A stretch of DNA of 64,000 nucleotides from Pedobacter steynii (GTDB lineage Bacteria > Bacteroidota > Bacteroidia > Sphingobacteriales > Sphingobacteriaceae), in NCBI RefSeq assembly GCF_001721645.1, contig NZ_CP017141.1:5704001-5768000 (forward strand), given 5' to 3'. The stretch's first letter is position 1; each line of letters opens with the position of its first letter. Position numbers and translations under genes: made by a program. The notes beneath the pieces are model-generated. The model worked only from the letters and a program-made list of their open reading frames with translations, did no database searches and was not told the origin of the DNA. Of the stretch, positions 26,668 through 35,943 are shown in pieces.

Positions 26668-28017
26668 ATGCAATCTTTCGACCTGGACAAAACAGACGTA
26701 TCTAAAATTAAGAACGCCTTAAATGGTGATGATGAACAACTTAAAGTTATTCTTGAGGAATATCACGCGTCGGAAATAGCCATCCTATTCGAAAGTATCA
26801 CCAAAGACGACCGGCAGAGAATCATCAATCTTTTATCTGTAGAGATTGCATCTGAGGTGATCTCGGAAATGCATGAAGAATCTCACCCGGAGGAATTGTT
26901 ACTCCAGCTTCATCCCGACAAACGTACCGAGATTGTAGAAGAGCTGGATTACGATGATGCAACAGACATCATTTCTCAGCTGGAAGAACACGAGCAGAAA
27001 GAAATTCTGGAAGATTTAAGTGAGGATGATGCCTCCAATATCCGGAATCTGTTAAGCTATGACGAAAAGACTGCCGGTGGTTTGATGAACACCGAGTTTA
27101 TCCGGGTAAACCTGAACTTAACCAAAAAGGATGCGATTGATGAGATCATTCGTCAAAGTGAAGAGATCGAAGAATTTTACACCATATTCGTTATAGATGA
27201 TGACAATGTTTTTCAGGGAATTGTTTCCTTAAAAGACATCATCAAAGCAAAAGGCAATGTACACATTACAGAGCTCGTTAAGGCGGAAGTAGCCTGGGTA
27301 ACACCCGACACCGATCAGGAAGAGGTTGCCAGACTGATTTCCCAATACAATATCACCAGTATTCCCGTAGTAGACAACGATATGAAATTACTCGGAAGGG
27401 TTACTTTTGATGATGTGATCGATGTTCTGGAAGATGAAAATACCGAGGATATCTTAAAGATATCCGGGGTTTCTGAAGATGAGGAACTGAGTGGTAACTG
27501 GGTAGAGGCTGTAAAATCCCGTTTGCCCTGGCTGATCCTAAACCTTGGCACCGCTTTCCTGGCCTCTGCGGTAGTCCGGCATTTTGGCTCTACGATTGAG
27601 CAAATCGCGGTGCTATCAGCTTATATGACCATCATTGCCGGAATGGGTGGAAATGCAGCAACACAAGCACTCGCAGTAACGGTAAGGAGAATTTCGCTCT
27701 ATGACCTGACCGACAACCAGGCTTACCGTACGGTATTAAAAGAGTTCACCGTTGGATTGATCAATGGAGCTGTTACCGGCTTAATTGTGTTTCTTTTCGC
27801 TGTGTTTTTTGATAGTAATCCACTTCTTGGAGTGGTGATTTTCCTGGCTATGACGGGCAATTTACTCATTGCCGGAGTTACCGGAGCAGGTATTCCCTTA
27901 ATATTAAAAAGAGTTGGAATAGATCCGGCCATTGCTTCTTCAATAATTATTACAACATTTACAGATGTTTTCGGATTTTTGCTCTTGCTGGGATTAGCAA
28001 GCAAACTATTACTTTAA
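26668..28017 (+). CDS. mgtE: Magnesium transporter MgtE
   Basis: 449 aa with the standard order: N-terminal superhelical MgtE_N domain (about residues 10-125), two CBS domains (about 130-255, FYTIFVIDDDNVFQGIVSLKDI then ITSIPVVDNDMKLLGRVTFDDVIDVL), and five membrane helices starting near residue 285 with GMGGNAATQALAVTVRRI, the conserved pore region. In studied homologues the cytoplasmic domains close the channel when Mg2+ is plentiful. It follows corA. No M-box-like leader is possible because the promoter element lies 7 nt from the ATG. Confidence 0.95.
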   Translation: MQSFDLDKTDVSKIKNALNGDDEQLKVILEEYHASEIAILFESITKDDRQRIINLLSVEIASEVISEMHEESHPEELLLQLHPDKRTEIVEELDYDDATDIISQLEEHEQKEILEDLSEDDASNIRNLLSYDEKTAGGLMNTEFIRVNLNLTKKDAIDEIIRQSEEIEEFYTIFVIDDDNVFQGIVSLKDIIKAKGNVHITELVKAEVAWVTPDTDQEEVARLISQYNITSIPVVDNDMKLLGRVTFDDVIDVLEDENTEDILKISGVSEDEELSGNWVEAVKSRLPWLILNLGTAFLASAVVRHFGSTIEQIAVLSAYMTIIAGMGGNAATQALAVTVRRISLYDLTDNQAYRTVLKEFTVGLINGAVTGLIVFLFAVFFDSNPLLGVVIFLAMTGNLLIAGVTGAGIPLILKRVGIDPAIASSIIITTFTDVFGFLLLLGLASKLLL

Positions 28018-28033
28018 TTTTTTTACAATCTAT

Positions 28034-29041
28034 ATGCAACCAACAAAACACAACTGGACCAAAGAGGAGATATCAGAAATATATCACAAACCTTTTCTGG
28101 ACCTGGTTTACGAAGCTGCCACCATACATCGTGAAAATCAGGATTATTCTGAAGTTCAGATCAGCTCATTAATATCAATAAAAACAGGAGGATGTTCTGA
28201 AGACTGCGCATATTGTCCTCAGGCAGCAAGATACCATACTGACCTGGAAGTTCAGGCGCTGATGAAAGTGGATCAGGTAGTGGATGCGGCCCAAAAAGCA
28301 AAAGCCGGAGGGGCTTCCCGCTTGTGTATGGGTGCTGCATGGCGCGAAGTGCGTGACAATAGAGATTTTGATCGGGTAATTGATATGGTTAAAGCAGTGA
28401 ACGAACTGGATATGGAGGTTTGCTGTACACTGGGTATGCTGACCGAAGGGCAGGCACAACGCCTTGCTGATGCAGGATTATATGCCTATAACCATAATCT
28501 GGATACTTCTGAAGATGACTATAAAAGGATTATATCTACCAGAACTTATGACGACAGGTTAAATACATTACACAATGTACGTAAAGCAAAACTAACCGTT
28601 TGTAGTGGTGGTATTGTTGGTCTTGGTGAAACCGATGAAGACCGTGTTTCCATGCTACGTACGCTGGCAAATTTGCCTAAACACCCGGAGTCCGTACCCA
28701 TTAATGCATTGGTACCGGTAAAAGGAACACCGCTGGAAAATCAGCCAAGAATTCCGATCTGGGATATGGTGAGAATGATTGCTACGGCGAGAATCATCAT
28801 GCCTAAATCTGTCGTACGTTTGTCTGCAGGAAGAAACGAGATGAGTACCGTGGAACAGGCTTTCTGTTTTATGGCTGGTGCAAATTCTATATTTGCCGGA
28901 GATAAATTACTGACTACACCCAACCCTGATTTTAGTGATGACATGAAAATGTTTGAAATCCTGGGATTAAAAACCAGGGAAGCTTTTAAAAATGGCAGAC
29001 CTGCGAATACCATTAATAAGCCTGTAGAAACTACAGCTTAA
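28034..29041 (+). CDS. bioB: Biotin synthase
   Basis: Radical-SAM enzyme inserting sulfur into dethiobiotin. 335 aa with the radical-SAM cluster motif C54-x3-C58-x2-C61 (GGCSEDCAYCPQ), followed by YHTDLEVQALMKVDQV and the segment LSAGRNEMSTVEQAFCFMAGANSIFAGDKLLTT, which contains the Arg that coordinates the auxiliary [2Fe-2S] cluster. No other biotin genes are nearby, so this is an isolated bioB, 16 bp after mgtE and ended by a strong terminator. Confidence 0.97.
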   Translation: MQPTKHNWTKEEISEIYHKPFLDLVYEAATIHRENQDYSEVQISSLISIKTGGCSEDCAYCPQAARYHTDLEVQALMKVDQVVDAAQKAKAGGASRLCMGAAWREVRDNRDFDRVIDMVKAVNELDMEVCCTLGMLTEGQAQRLADAGLYAYNHNLDTSEDDYKRIISTRTYDDRLNTLHNVRKAKLTVCSGGIVGLGETDEDRVSMLRTLANLPKHPESVPINALVPVKGTPLENQPRIPIWDMVRMIATARIIMPKSVVRLSAGRNEMSTVEQAFCFMAGANSIFAGDKLLTTPNPDFSDDMKMFEILGLKTREAFKNGRPANTINKPVETTA

Positions 29042-29094
29042 TAAACATAAAAAAAGACCCCGGATAAATCATCCGGGGTCTTTTTTTATGTTTA
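29042..29094. terminator. Bidirectional terminator between bioB and ohr
   Basis: Perfect 24-bp inverted repeat (29042-29065 and 29071-29094) with a GC core GACCCCGGAT, loop AAATC, and A/T runs on both flanks. It is placed to stop bioB from one side and ohr from the other. Confidence 0.92.
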
Positions 29095-29098
29095 AGTT

Positions 29099-29509
29099 TT
29101 ATATTGCAGTTACCCGTGTTTCAATATTTCCTCTTGTTGCTTTTGAATATGGACAGGCACGGTGTGCTTTATCTGCCAGTTTCTGGGCTTCTTCCTGTGT
29201 AATACCAGGAATATGCACATCCAGATCAGCTGATAATACAAAAGCGTTATCATCCTTATTGAAAGATACATGAACCTCTACCGTAGCCTCAGATACGTCT
29301 ACACCGTCATGTTCTGCTACAGCCCCTAAAGCACCTAAATAACAAGGTCCCCAGGCAGCAGCAAATAGCTGCTCGGGATTCGTAGCCCCACCTTGTCCGC
29401 CCATCTCTCTTGGTTTTCTTAAATCGAATTCTATTGTTCCGTCGCTTGATTTGATATGACCATCACGTCCACCTTTTGCGGTAACGGATGCGGTATATAT
29501 TTTTTCCAT
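29099..29509 (-). CDS. ohr: Organic hydroperoxide resistance protein (Ohr/OsmC family)
   Basis: 136-aa Ohr-type peroxidase that reduces organic hydroperoxides. The two redox Cys are C56 (AAWGPCYLGAL) and C119 (HRACPYSKATRGN), and the catalytic Arg lies in the FDLRKPREMGG block. Ohr rather than OsmC is favoured by ATNPEQLFAAAW and the C-terminal RGNIETRV. In studied systems Ohr is reduced by lipoylated proteins and controlled by OhrR; no ohrR gene is in the window. Monocistronic by position. Confidence 0.93.
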   Translation of the reverse strand: MEKIYTASVTAKGGRDGHIKSSDGTIEFDLRKPREMGGQGGATNPEQLFAAAWGPCYLGALGAVAEHDGVDVSEATVEVHVSFNKDDNAFVLSADLDVHIPGITQEEAQKLADKAHRACPYSKATRGNIETRVTAI

Positions 29510-29560
29510 AATTTAAAATTGCTTTAATACGGAAACAACAATCCTGAAGGAACTAAAGTT

Positions 29561-31720
29561 TTATATTTTAATTTTTTCACACAACTTAAAGATGTCGTAA
29601 GCCACCTTTTGAATCAGATCAAACTGCTCATGAATGATGACTTCATTGTTCTGCTGACTCAGCTCTTTATCTATATTTTGCCGGATTAAAGGAACATTGC
29701 TGATTGTACTGGTATGATTAGATAAAACCTCTATGGAAAGGTTCATCAGGTAAGTCGTATTGTTAACAACCGGTTTCAGGTCGTCAAAATTGGTAATCAG
29801 AAAAGCATGTTCTTTATTATACAAGGACAGGGTTGCCACATAGGAAGACAACAGGTGGTTTAAAGCCGTAAACTGATGAAGTTCCTTCATCAGGAGTTGC
29901 TTGCTTTTTGGTTCAGAGAACATTCTTTGAAAAAGAGAGGCCAGATTGGCCGTGGTCACGTATACTTCTTTTCTTGCCACTTTATAATTGGTCAGGTTAT
30001 GAACCTGATCGGCGTATAAAAAAGTAACCTGTTCAAAATAATTCATGTTTGCCTTTAGCGTATCCACCATTGCCTCTTTAAGCTTCTGGTGCTCCCAGTT
30101 AGGGAATAAAGAGTAACTCGCGAGTAAGGCGATTCCGGAACCAATTAACGTATCATAAATCCTTTCTCTGGCCACTGATAAACCTCCCATGCCCAGAAAA
30201 TCGAATAGGACCAGAATGTAAGGCGTCATAAACAAAACACTCACCACGTAGTTTTTCCGTTGAAAGCTATAACAACCGATCATACAAAAAAGCAGGATAA
30301 TGAAAAGGGTATTTTTATCATGAATATAGACCAGTATGCCCATTCCTATAAATGCACCCGCCACCGTGCCGATCAAACGTTCATAATTTCTCTTTTTTGT
30401 TAAACTGAACCCTGGCTTGGAAATCACCAGGATTGTCAATAAAATCCAGTAGCTATGTGAAAAATTCAATGAACGGGCCACAATAAACCCAATCAGCATT
30501 ACAATAGCCACCCGCAGTGAGTGCCTGAAGGTTGAAGAAGTAAAAGTCAGGTTCTCGGATAGCAATTTTAAATCAATCGGTTGCCTGGTCACAAAGCGTT
30601 CGACATCAATTTCTCTCGCTTTCAGGTTTTTCTTTTCTTTCTTATTGAAATAGCCCTTAATGGTTTTTACCCTGGACAGGATGTTCTCAATATTGACTTC
30701 AATATTTTTGAGGGCGATAATGCCCAAAGTATTGTATCTGCCGTCTGTATTCTCACTCTCCAGATGTATAATCTCTTTTCTCAGCTTAGATACATCTTCA
30801 ATCAGGGAAATGGGTGGGCGAGGGGTACCTCCGGTTTTCAGGGCGAAAGCAATTTCATCGAGCTCAGCAGCAATTTTTCTGATGACTGCCTCATAATGGG
30901 CTAATATTCCTGAATCGTCGAACTGATCATGTAACTGTTCATAGTTATAATAAGTAGACATCACCTGCTCAAACAGATCCACCATATCTACAAATACCAG
31001 TAAAAGAAAACGACCTTCAGGAGTAGATTCACGTACAATTTCCCTGGTTTTGAACAACACTTCCCTCACGGCATCCTGCTTCTCATGCACCAGCACCTGT
31101 AGCTGCAACAAGTCTGCATAATTTTCATCATAATCAGTGTTCTGATGATAAAATTTAGCCTTGGCCCTTAAGAATTCGCTGATTTCATGAATAGAGTCGC
31201 TGAGCGTCTGCTGAACCAGTCTGTAAGGCCGGATTCTGTAGACAAAATAGCTCAGTAGGGTATACCAGACGCTACCTGTAAAAATGAGCAATGCAAATAC
31301 CAGCACCTCTTTCCATGGCCTGATATCATCGATGCTCAGCACCATTACCAACAAAGCTGCTGTACCGATTGCTGCAGCTCTGAGCCCATACAGGAAAAAC
31401 ATAGAAAAGACGAAACTACAGATAAACAGCAGTGTACCAATAAAATACACATTACTATTTGTCAGCCCTACCACAATAGAAATTACGGTGATTGCGACGG
31501 TGGTCACCAGCATCGCATTCCGTCTATGTACAATTGGCCCCGGGGTATCTACAATACTGGCACACAAAGCCCCTAAGGATAAGGTCATTCCGTATTGTAA
31601 CATGCCAAACTGGGCGAGAATAAGGGAGGGGCAGAGCACTCCAAAAGTAATCCGGAGCCCGTCGGCAAAATAGGTACTTAATAAGAAATCCTGGATACTC
31701 CTGATTGGACGATTAAACAT
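29561..31720 (-). CDS. FUSC-family inner-membrane protein (YccS/YhfK-like)
   Basis: 719 aa with two blocks of about five to six membrane helices (residues 20-160 and 400-520) separated and followed by cytoplasmic helical regions (about 165-390 and 535-719). This is the duplicated layout of the YccS/FUSC family, related to aromatic acid efflux pumps such as AaeB. The second membrane block starts TFRHSLRVAIVMLIGFIVA, a conserved FUSC region. Substrate unknown. The promoter region (31721-31790) contains a 16-bp palindrome that may be an operator. Confidence 0.88.
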   Translation of the reverse strand: MFNRPIRSIQDFLLSTYFADGLRITFGVLCPSLILAQFGMLQYGMTLSLGALCASIVDTPGPIVHRRNAMLVTTVAITVISIVVGLTNSNVYFIGTLLFICSFVFSMFFLYGLRAAAIGTAALLVMVLSIDDIRPWKEVLVFALLIFTGSVWYTLLSYFVYRIRPYRLVQQTLSDSIHEISEFLRAKAKFYHQNTDYDENYADLLQLQVLVHEKQDAVREVLFKTREIVRESTPEGRFLLLVFVDMVDLFEQVMSTYYNYEQLHDQFDDSGILAHYEAVIRKIAAELDEIAFALKTGGTPRPPISLIEDVSKLRKEIIHLESENTDGRYNTLGIIALKNIEVNIENILSRVKTIKGYFNKKEKKNLKAREIDVERFVTRQPIDLKLLSENLTFTSSTFRHSLRVAIVMLIGFIVARSLNFSHSYWILLTILVISKPGFSLTKKRNYERLIGTVAGAFIGMGILVYIHDKNTLFIILLFCMIGCYSFQRKNYVVSVLFMTPYILVLFDFLGMGGLSVARERIYDTLIGSGIALLASYSLFPNWEHQKLKEAMVDTLKANMNYFEQVTFLYADQVHNLTNYKVARKEVYVTTANLASLFQRMFSEPKSKQLLMKELHQFTALNHLLSSYVATLSLYNKEHAFLITNFDDLKPVVNNTTYLMNLSIEVLSNHTSTISNVPLIRQNIDKELSQQNNEVIIHEQFDLIQKVAYDIFKLCEKIKI

Positions 31721-31764
31721 AGCTTAAAAATAGGGGTATAATCATCAACTATGCCATGATTTAC

Positions 31765-31780
31765 AAAATTTGCAAATTTT
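31765..31780. promoter_or_regulatory. 16-bp perfect palindrome upstream of the FUSC gene
   Basis: AAAATTTG immediately followed by its complement CAAATTTT, 45 bp upstream of the FUSC ATG and about 145 bp upstream of the NIPSNAP gene. Its AT-rich dyad is consistent with a regulator site, but no regulator gene is adjacent. Confidence 0.3.
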
Positions 31781-31925
31781 AGCGGTTTTATGCAAAATAA
31801 CAAAAACCTATCAGAATATTAAGCGGGTTTGCCTCAGATCTAAAAAAAGGTTTTCCCGGATAAGGACCAGCTTAGAAATACGAAATATTATATATATATT
31901 TATTATAGTTAAAATCATGATCATT

Positions 31926-32708
31926 ATGCAACGCAGGAAATTTCTTCAGTCGTCGCTTGCCGTAACCGCAGGCTTAGCAGTAACCATCAGCCCTGTAATT
32001 GCAGGTGATAAAAATTCAACACAAAAAGAAGTATACGAATGGCGTGAATATGAAATGCGTTTCGGTTCTGACCAGGGACAATTGGAGAATTACTTTAAGA
32101 CAGCGCTTATTCCTGCGTTGAATAAATACGGAGTAAAAACAGTCGGTGTTTTCAAGGAATGGAATCAATCGGAACCAGCTAAATTTTACTTATTAACACC
32201 TTATTCTTCACTTGAAAATTACCTTTCTGTAAATACAAAAGTAAAGGCAGATCCGGATTACCTTAAAAATAGCGCTGCATATAACGGCATACCCGCCGAT
32301 AAACCTATATACAGCCGTTTTACGTCTTCTTTAATGCTTTCTTTTGATGGTTGGCCTGCCATAACTATCCCGTCAGCTGAACCACGGATATTTGAATTGA
32401 GAACCTATGAAGGCTATAGCGAAGATGCGGTAAGAAGAAAAATTAAGATGTTCAATGATGGAGAGTTTCCTATTTTCCAGCGTGCGAAACTAAATCCTGT
32501 ATTCTTTGGTGAAGTGATTGCCGGCGACAAGCTGCCTCGTCTGACTTATATGGTCAGCTGCAACAACATGGAAGAACGCAACAAAGGATGGGCTGCTTTT
32601 GTGGCTGACTCTGAATGGAAAAGATTAATTACAGATTCTCAATATGCAAATACCATTTCTAAAATTAGTAATACCTTTTTGATCCCCACATCATATTCTC
32701 AGGTATAA
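31926..32708 (+). CDS. NIPSNAP-domain protein with a Tat-like signal
   Basis: 260 aa from ATG 31926 (MQRRKFLQSSLAV); an ATG nine nt upstream and an open frame back to 31770 exist, but only the later starts give a clean leader. RRKFLQ followed by a hydrophobic run is a twin-arginine motif, so export of a folded protein is likely. The mature part contains two ferredoxin-like alpha/beta repeats: EVYEWREYEMRFG and RIFELRTYEGYSEDAVRRK, both typical NIPSNAP openings. Biochemical role unknown; such proteins are common in soil Bacteroidota. It stands alone, with no terminator recognised after it. Confidence 0.87.
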   Translation: MQRRKFLQSSLAVTAGLAVTISPVIAGDKNSTQKEVYEWREYEMRFGSDQGQLENYFKTALIPALNKYGVKTVGVFKEWNQSEPAKFYLLTPYSSLENYLSVNTKVKADPDYLKNSAAYNGIPADKPIYSRFTSSLMLSFDGWPAITIPSAEPRIFELRTYEGYSEDAVRRKIKMFNDGEFPIFQRAKLNPVFFGEVIAGDKLPRLTYMVSCNNMEERNKGWAAFVADSEWKRLITDSQYANTISKISNTFLIPTSYSQV

Positions 32709-32834
32709 GTACTAATATCGGCAAAAACCACCCTATCAGCTCCTACACTATTATTGTCTCATAATTAATATTATGTTAAGTAGAATTATTAAACAACTAC
32801 CCTCATGCCCATCAATTGGCTTATCATCAGAATA

Positions 32835-33530
32835 TTACTCTCTTTTCTTATTAAGGATCACAGTCCCCTGTGCACCGGCAATTATGGCTTTAGTTGCCAT
32901 CCCGTAAAACAAAGAATGTTCTACAACTCCGGGAATCATTTTAACGTTTGTATTTAGTGCAGAGATTTCCGGCAATTCTTCAAAAAACATATCGGCCAGC
33001 AGATTTCCATTATCAGAAATCACAACCCCGTCTTTTTTGTCAGTGATACGCAGCTTGACTGATGCCGTTGGATAAACTGATTTTAAACGATCGGTCACAG
33101 CCTTTAATGCCTCAGGCAAAATTTCTATGACTAAGGGATAAGTATGGTCTAATTTAGAAACCATTTTTGAATCATCCCCAATCAAAATAAAATCCCCGGC
33201 CATTGAAGCCAGAATTTTCTCACTGGTATGAATTCCGCCACCACTTTTTAAAGCATTTAATGCTTCATCAAACTGATCACAACCATCAAAATAAATATCC
33301 AGTTTCTGATTGAGCTGAGCTGAAACCTGCAATTGAAGCCCTTTTTCCTGAATTAAAGCCCGTGTTTTAAAAGAAGAAGAAACAACAATCAAATGATCAG
33401 CTAAATCCGGACTCAGACTGATAAAATTGATCAGGTGAGAAATACTGCTTCCTGCCCCCACTCCTATGGTTTGTCCTGGTTTGAGAAACTGTAAACACGC
33501 TTCTGCTGCTACTCTTTTATAATCCGCCAT
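32835..33530 (-). CDS. rpiA: Ribose 5-phosphate isomerase A
   Basis: Interconverts ribose 5-phosphate and ribulose 5-phosphate in the pentose phosphate pathway. 231 aa from ATG 33530 (MADYKRVAAEACLQF); an in-frame GTG nine nt upstream is unlikely to be used. The conserved blocks IGVGAGSSISHLI, the acidic DGCDQFDEALNALKSGGGIHTSEK (catalytic Asp and Lys), and GVVEHSLFYGMATKAIIAG are all present. Convergent with the NIPSNAP gene and separate from the TPR genes upstream. Confidence 0.95.
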   Translation of the reverse strand: MADYKRVAAEACLQFLKPGQTIGVGAGSSISHLINFISLSPDLADHLIVVSSSFKTRALIQEKGLQLQVSAQLNQKLDIYFDGCDQFDEALNALKSGGGIHTSEKILASMAGDFILIGDDSKMVSKLDHTYPLVIEILPEALKAVTDRLKSVYPTASVKLRITDKKDGVVISDNGNLLADMFFEELPEISALNTNVKMIPGVVEHSLFYGMATKAIIAGAQGTVILNKKRE

Positions 33531-33596
33531 TATAAACACCTATATTACAGTTTCTTAACTGTTATTTTTTCTCTATACACTAACCGTAAAAAATAG

Positions 33597-34745
33597 CTAA
33601 AACTCCTCCAGTTTACTTTTCAGTTCCTGAACTTTATCCAATCTGTTTTTACGGGTATAAATATCGATCAGCAGCTGCACCGTAGATTTATCATTCTGAT
33701 TAATTTCATGGGCCTGTAATAAAGCAACCTCAGCTCTGTTGATATAAGATGAAAATGTCGGGGCACCTTCGGCTTTTTTGGATTTCAATGCTTCATTGGC
33801 AGAGTTCACATAAGCCAGTCCCAATTGATAAAGTGCATCAAAATAGTTCTCATCTATACCTAACGCTTTATTATATGCCAGCACAGCGGTGCTGTTGTTC
33901 GCGTTATTCTGATGTAGATACCCATATAAGAAGTACAATAATTTATTGTTGCTTTCCACCTTTAAAGTAGATTCTATGACTTTGATCGCTTCATTATACT
34001 TTTCAGTATCCAATAACAGGTTGATATAATCATTTGTCAGAAAGACATTATAAGGATTTGCTTTAATCCCATCTTCCAATGTTTTTACAGCCAGTTCATG
34101 CTCAAACTTTGAGGAATATATCCCGCTAAGTTTCTGAAATAGCGCAGGATTTTTAATACCATTGTCTTTTGCCCTTTTAAAATAAGTCAATGCTTTGTCG
34201 AAAGACTGAATGTTCTGAGCTGCCAATCCGGTATTGATGGCCAGTGTAGTATCCGTAGGAAAGAAATCGCTCACTTCTTTCAGCAACTCATAGGCTGATA
34301 AAAAATCGTTATTGGCATATGCAGTATTTCCTTTTTCCTGCTTTTTGATATTAACATTATAAACTGACGCTGCAATTAAGCGTGAATTTGCCTGAAACTT
34401 ATCCAGTCTTTTAGCCGAGTCTATCGCTTCGATGGCCAGGTTATAATACCTGTCGGAGTTCGCTACATCAGAATCTATAATAGACACGTACGAACTCAGG
34501 TATGCTTTTATAGCCCATGTTTCAGGCCATTTTTTCGTCTTTTTGTCGTTTTGAGCAGATTCTGCCGCTTTTATCCCCTCTCCCAATATCCCCAGCTGGT
34601 TTTTCTCATCTGCTTTGTTACCAATGGCAATCTGCAGTTTTCCTACACTATTTCTAGCGATCTGCAATTGGCTTTTTTGTGAAAAAGCAGGGGTCGCACT
34701 CCATAAAACCAGCAATACAGCATTAAATAAATAGATCTTCCTCAT
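33597..34745 (-). CDS. Secreted TPR-repeat protein (paralogue 2)
   Basis: 382 aa with a signal peptide (about 22 residues, ending PAFSQ) and helical tetratricopeptide repeats across the rest (for example ALTYFKRAKDNGIKNPALFQKLSGIY and AVLAYNKALGIDENYFDALYQLGLAY). Likely a periplasmic or envelope scaffold. It is a divergent paralogue of the next gene upstream, with which it shares the order of repeats and the segment SFDKALTYFKRAKDNGIKN versus NYPEVVKNFKKAIELGYKD. It has its own promoter element in the terminator of that gene. Binding partner unknown. Confidence 0.85.
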   Translation of the reverse strand: MRKIYLFNAVLLVLWSATPAFSQKSQLQIARNSVGKLQIAIGNKADEKNQLGILGEGIKAAESAQNDKKTKKWPETWAIKAYLSSYVSIIDSDVANSDRYYNLAIEAIDSAKRLDKFQANSRLIAASVYNVNIKKQEKGNTAYANNDFLSAYELLKEVSDFFPTDTTLAINTGLAAQNIQSFDKALTYFKRAKDNGIKNPALFQKLSGIYSSKFEHELAVKTLEDGIKANPYNVFLTNDYINLLLDTEKYNEAIKVIESTLKVESNNKLLYFLYGYLHQNNANNSTAVLAYNKALGIDENYFDALYQLGLAYVNSANEALKSKKAEGAPTFSSYINRAEVALLQAHEINQNDKSTVQLLIDIYTRKNRLDKVQELKSKLEEF

Positions 34746-34765
34746 ATAAAAACGTGTTCTACTTA

Positions 34766-34773
34766 CAAACTTA
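34766..34773 (-). promoter_or_regulatory. -7 element TAAGTTTG for the second TPR gene
   Basis: Perfect TAnnTTTG match on the minus strand, ending 20 nt before the ATG at 34745. It directly follows the poly-U end of the preceding gene's terminator, so the promoter begins where termination ends. Confidence 0.5.
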
Positions 34774-34812
34774 TAAAAAAAAAGGAGGGATAAAAATTAC
34801 CCCTCCTTTTTA
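34773..34812 (-). terminator. Terminator after the first TPR gene
   Basis: On the minus strand an 11-bp stem (AAAAAGGAGGG with CCCTCCTTTTT), loop of 11 nt and a run of nine T. It separates the two TPR paralogues into distinct transcripts. Confidence 0.85.
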
Positions 34813-34831
34813 CTTAGCATATTAACACCGG

Positions 34832-35920
34832 TTAAGGCTTAGCTGCTGCTTTTAATTCATCTAATTTTTTCTTGGTAGCTTCATAGTTCACTTTATCGTC
34901 TTTAAACAAATAAATGATCTTTAAATTCTCCAATGCATTTTCATTTTTCGGATCTAAATCCAAAGCAGCTTTGTAGAAAGGAATAGACTGATCAATCAGT
35001 CCGGTCATTTTTGCGCCAAGTGCATTAAATTCTTTAGTTTTCTTAGCATCTAAAGCATTTCTTTGCGTTTGAATTGCCAAAGCCTGTTTGTAATAGGTAT
35101 CTCCCATTAAATACTGGTAAATTGCATTTTTTGGATCTTTTGCAATCAATTTGTTTAACATCTCCTGAGATTTAGCGATGTCACCTTTTTTGATGTAAAG
35201 ATCTGTTTCCATGCCGATGAAATAAGAATCATCCGGGAATTTGCTTCCAGCCTCTTTCAATACTGCTAAACCTGCTACGCTATCTTTCATTTTATCGAAA
35301 GTAACATTCACGATTTCAGAATAAAGCACTTTTGAATCTTTGTATCCAAGTTCGATGGCTTTTTTGAAGTTTTTAACTACTTCAGGATAATTCTGCAATT
35401 CTTTAGCAGTTACACCAGCATTTACATACATGGAAGTATCCTGAGGGTTTTTAGCCGTAATCTCATTAAAAGCATCTAATGCAGAAGCAAAATCTTTCTT
35501 ATTGAAAGCATAAATTGCTCTGTTTCTCAATGCATTACTCACATTTACTTCAGCTTGCTGAATATTGTCTTTCTCCTCACCTTTAGTATCTACAACTTTA
35601 GCCTGAGCAATTGCTTCCTCAGCAATTTTTTGATTTGCTTTGGCATTGTTCACGTCCACTGAGTCTACCAACGCAATTCTGGAAGCAAATAGCGCCCGGT
35701 AAGACCAGGCTTCCGGCATTCCTTTAGATTTCTCATGAGCGATAGCCTTGTCAGTATGTGCTAAACCTTCATTAAGTGTTTTAAGATTATCAGCTAATGT
35801 TTCAGTTTTAGCAATTGCTAAAAGCGCCCATGCTTTCTTCGCATCATTTACTTCACTTTTTTGCGCATTTGCATAAGTGGCTACACCTACAAACAATATA
35901 CTAAAAAGTACTTTTTTCAT
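34832..35920 (-). CDS. Secreted TPR-repeat protein (paralogue 1)
   Basis: 362 aa with a signal peptide (about 19 residues, ending TYANAQ). TPR units are visible at AIYAFNKKDFASALDAFNEITAKNPQ, VVKNFKKAIELGYKDSKVLYS, YLMGDTYYKQALAIQ and AIPFYKAALDLDPKNENALENLKIIY-like segments. Such a protein directly behind gyrA is a familiar arrangement in Bacteroidota. The gap to gyrA is 23 bp and holds only a weak -7 match (AATTTTTG, 35937-35944), so transcription may continue from gyrA. Function unknown; probably an envelope scaffold. Confidence 0.86.
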   Translation of the reverse strand: MKKVLFSILFVGVATYANAQKSEVNDAKKAWALLAIAKTETLADNLKTLNEGLAHTDKAIAHEKSKGMPEAWSYRALFASRIALVDSVDVNNAKANQKIAEEAIAQAKVVDTKGEEKDNIQQAEVNVSNALRNRAIYAFNKKDFASALDAFNEITAKNPQDTSMYVNAGVTAKELQNYPEVVKNFKKAIELGYKDSKVLYSEIVNVTFDKMKDSVAGLAVLKEAGSKFPDDSYFIGMETDLYIKKGDIAKSQEMLNKLIAKDPKNAIYQYLMGDTYYKQALAIQTQRNALDAKKTKEFNALGAKMTGLIDQSIPFYKAALDLDPKNENALENLKIIYLFKDDKVNYEATKKKLDELKAAAKP

Positions 35921-35943
35921 CTTGTTAATTTATGGTCAAAAAT

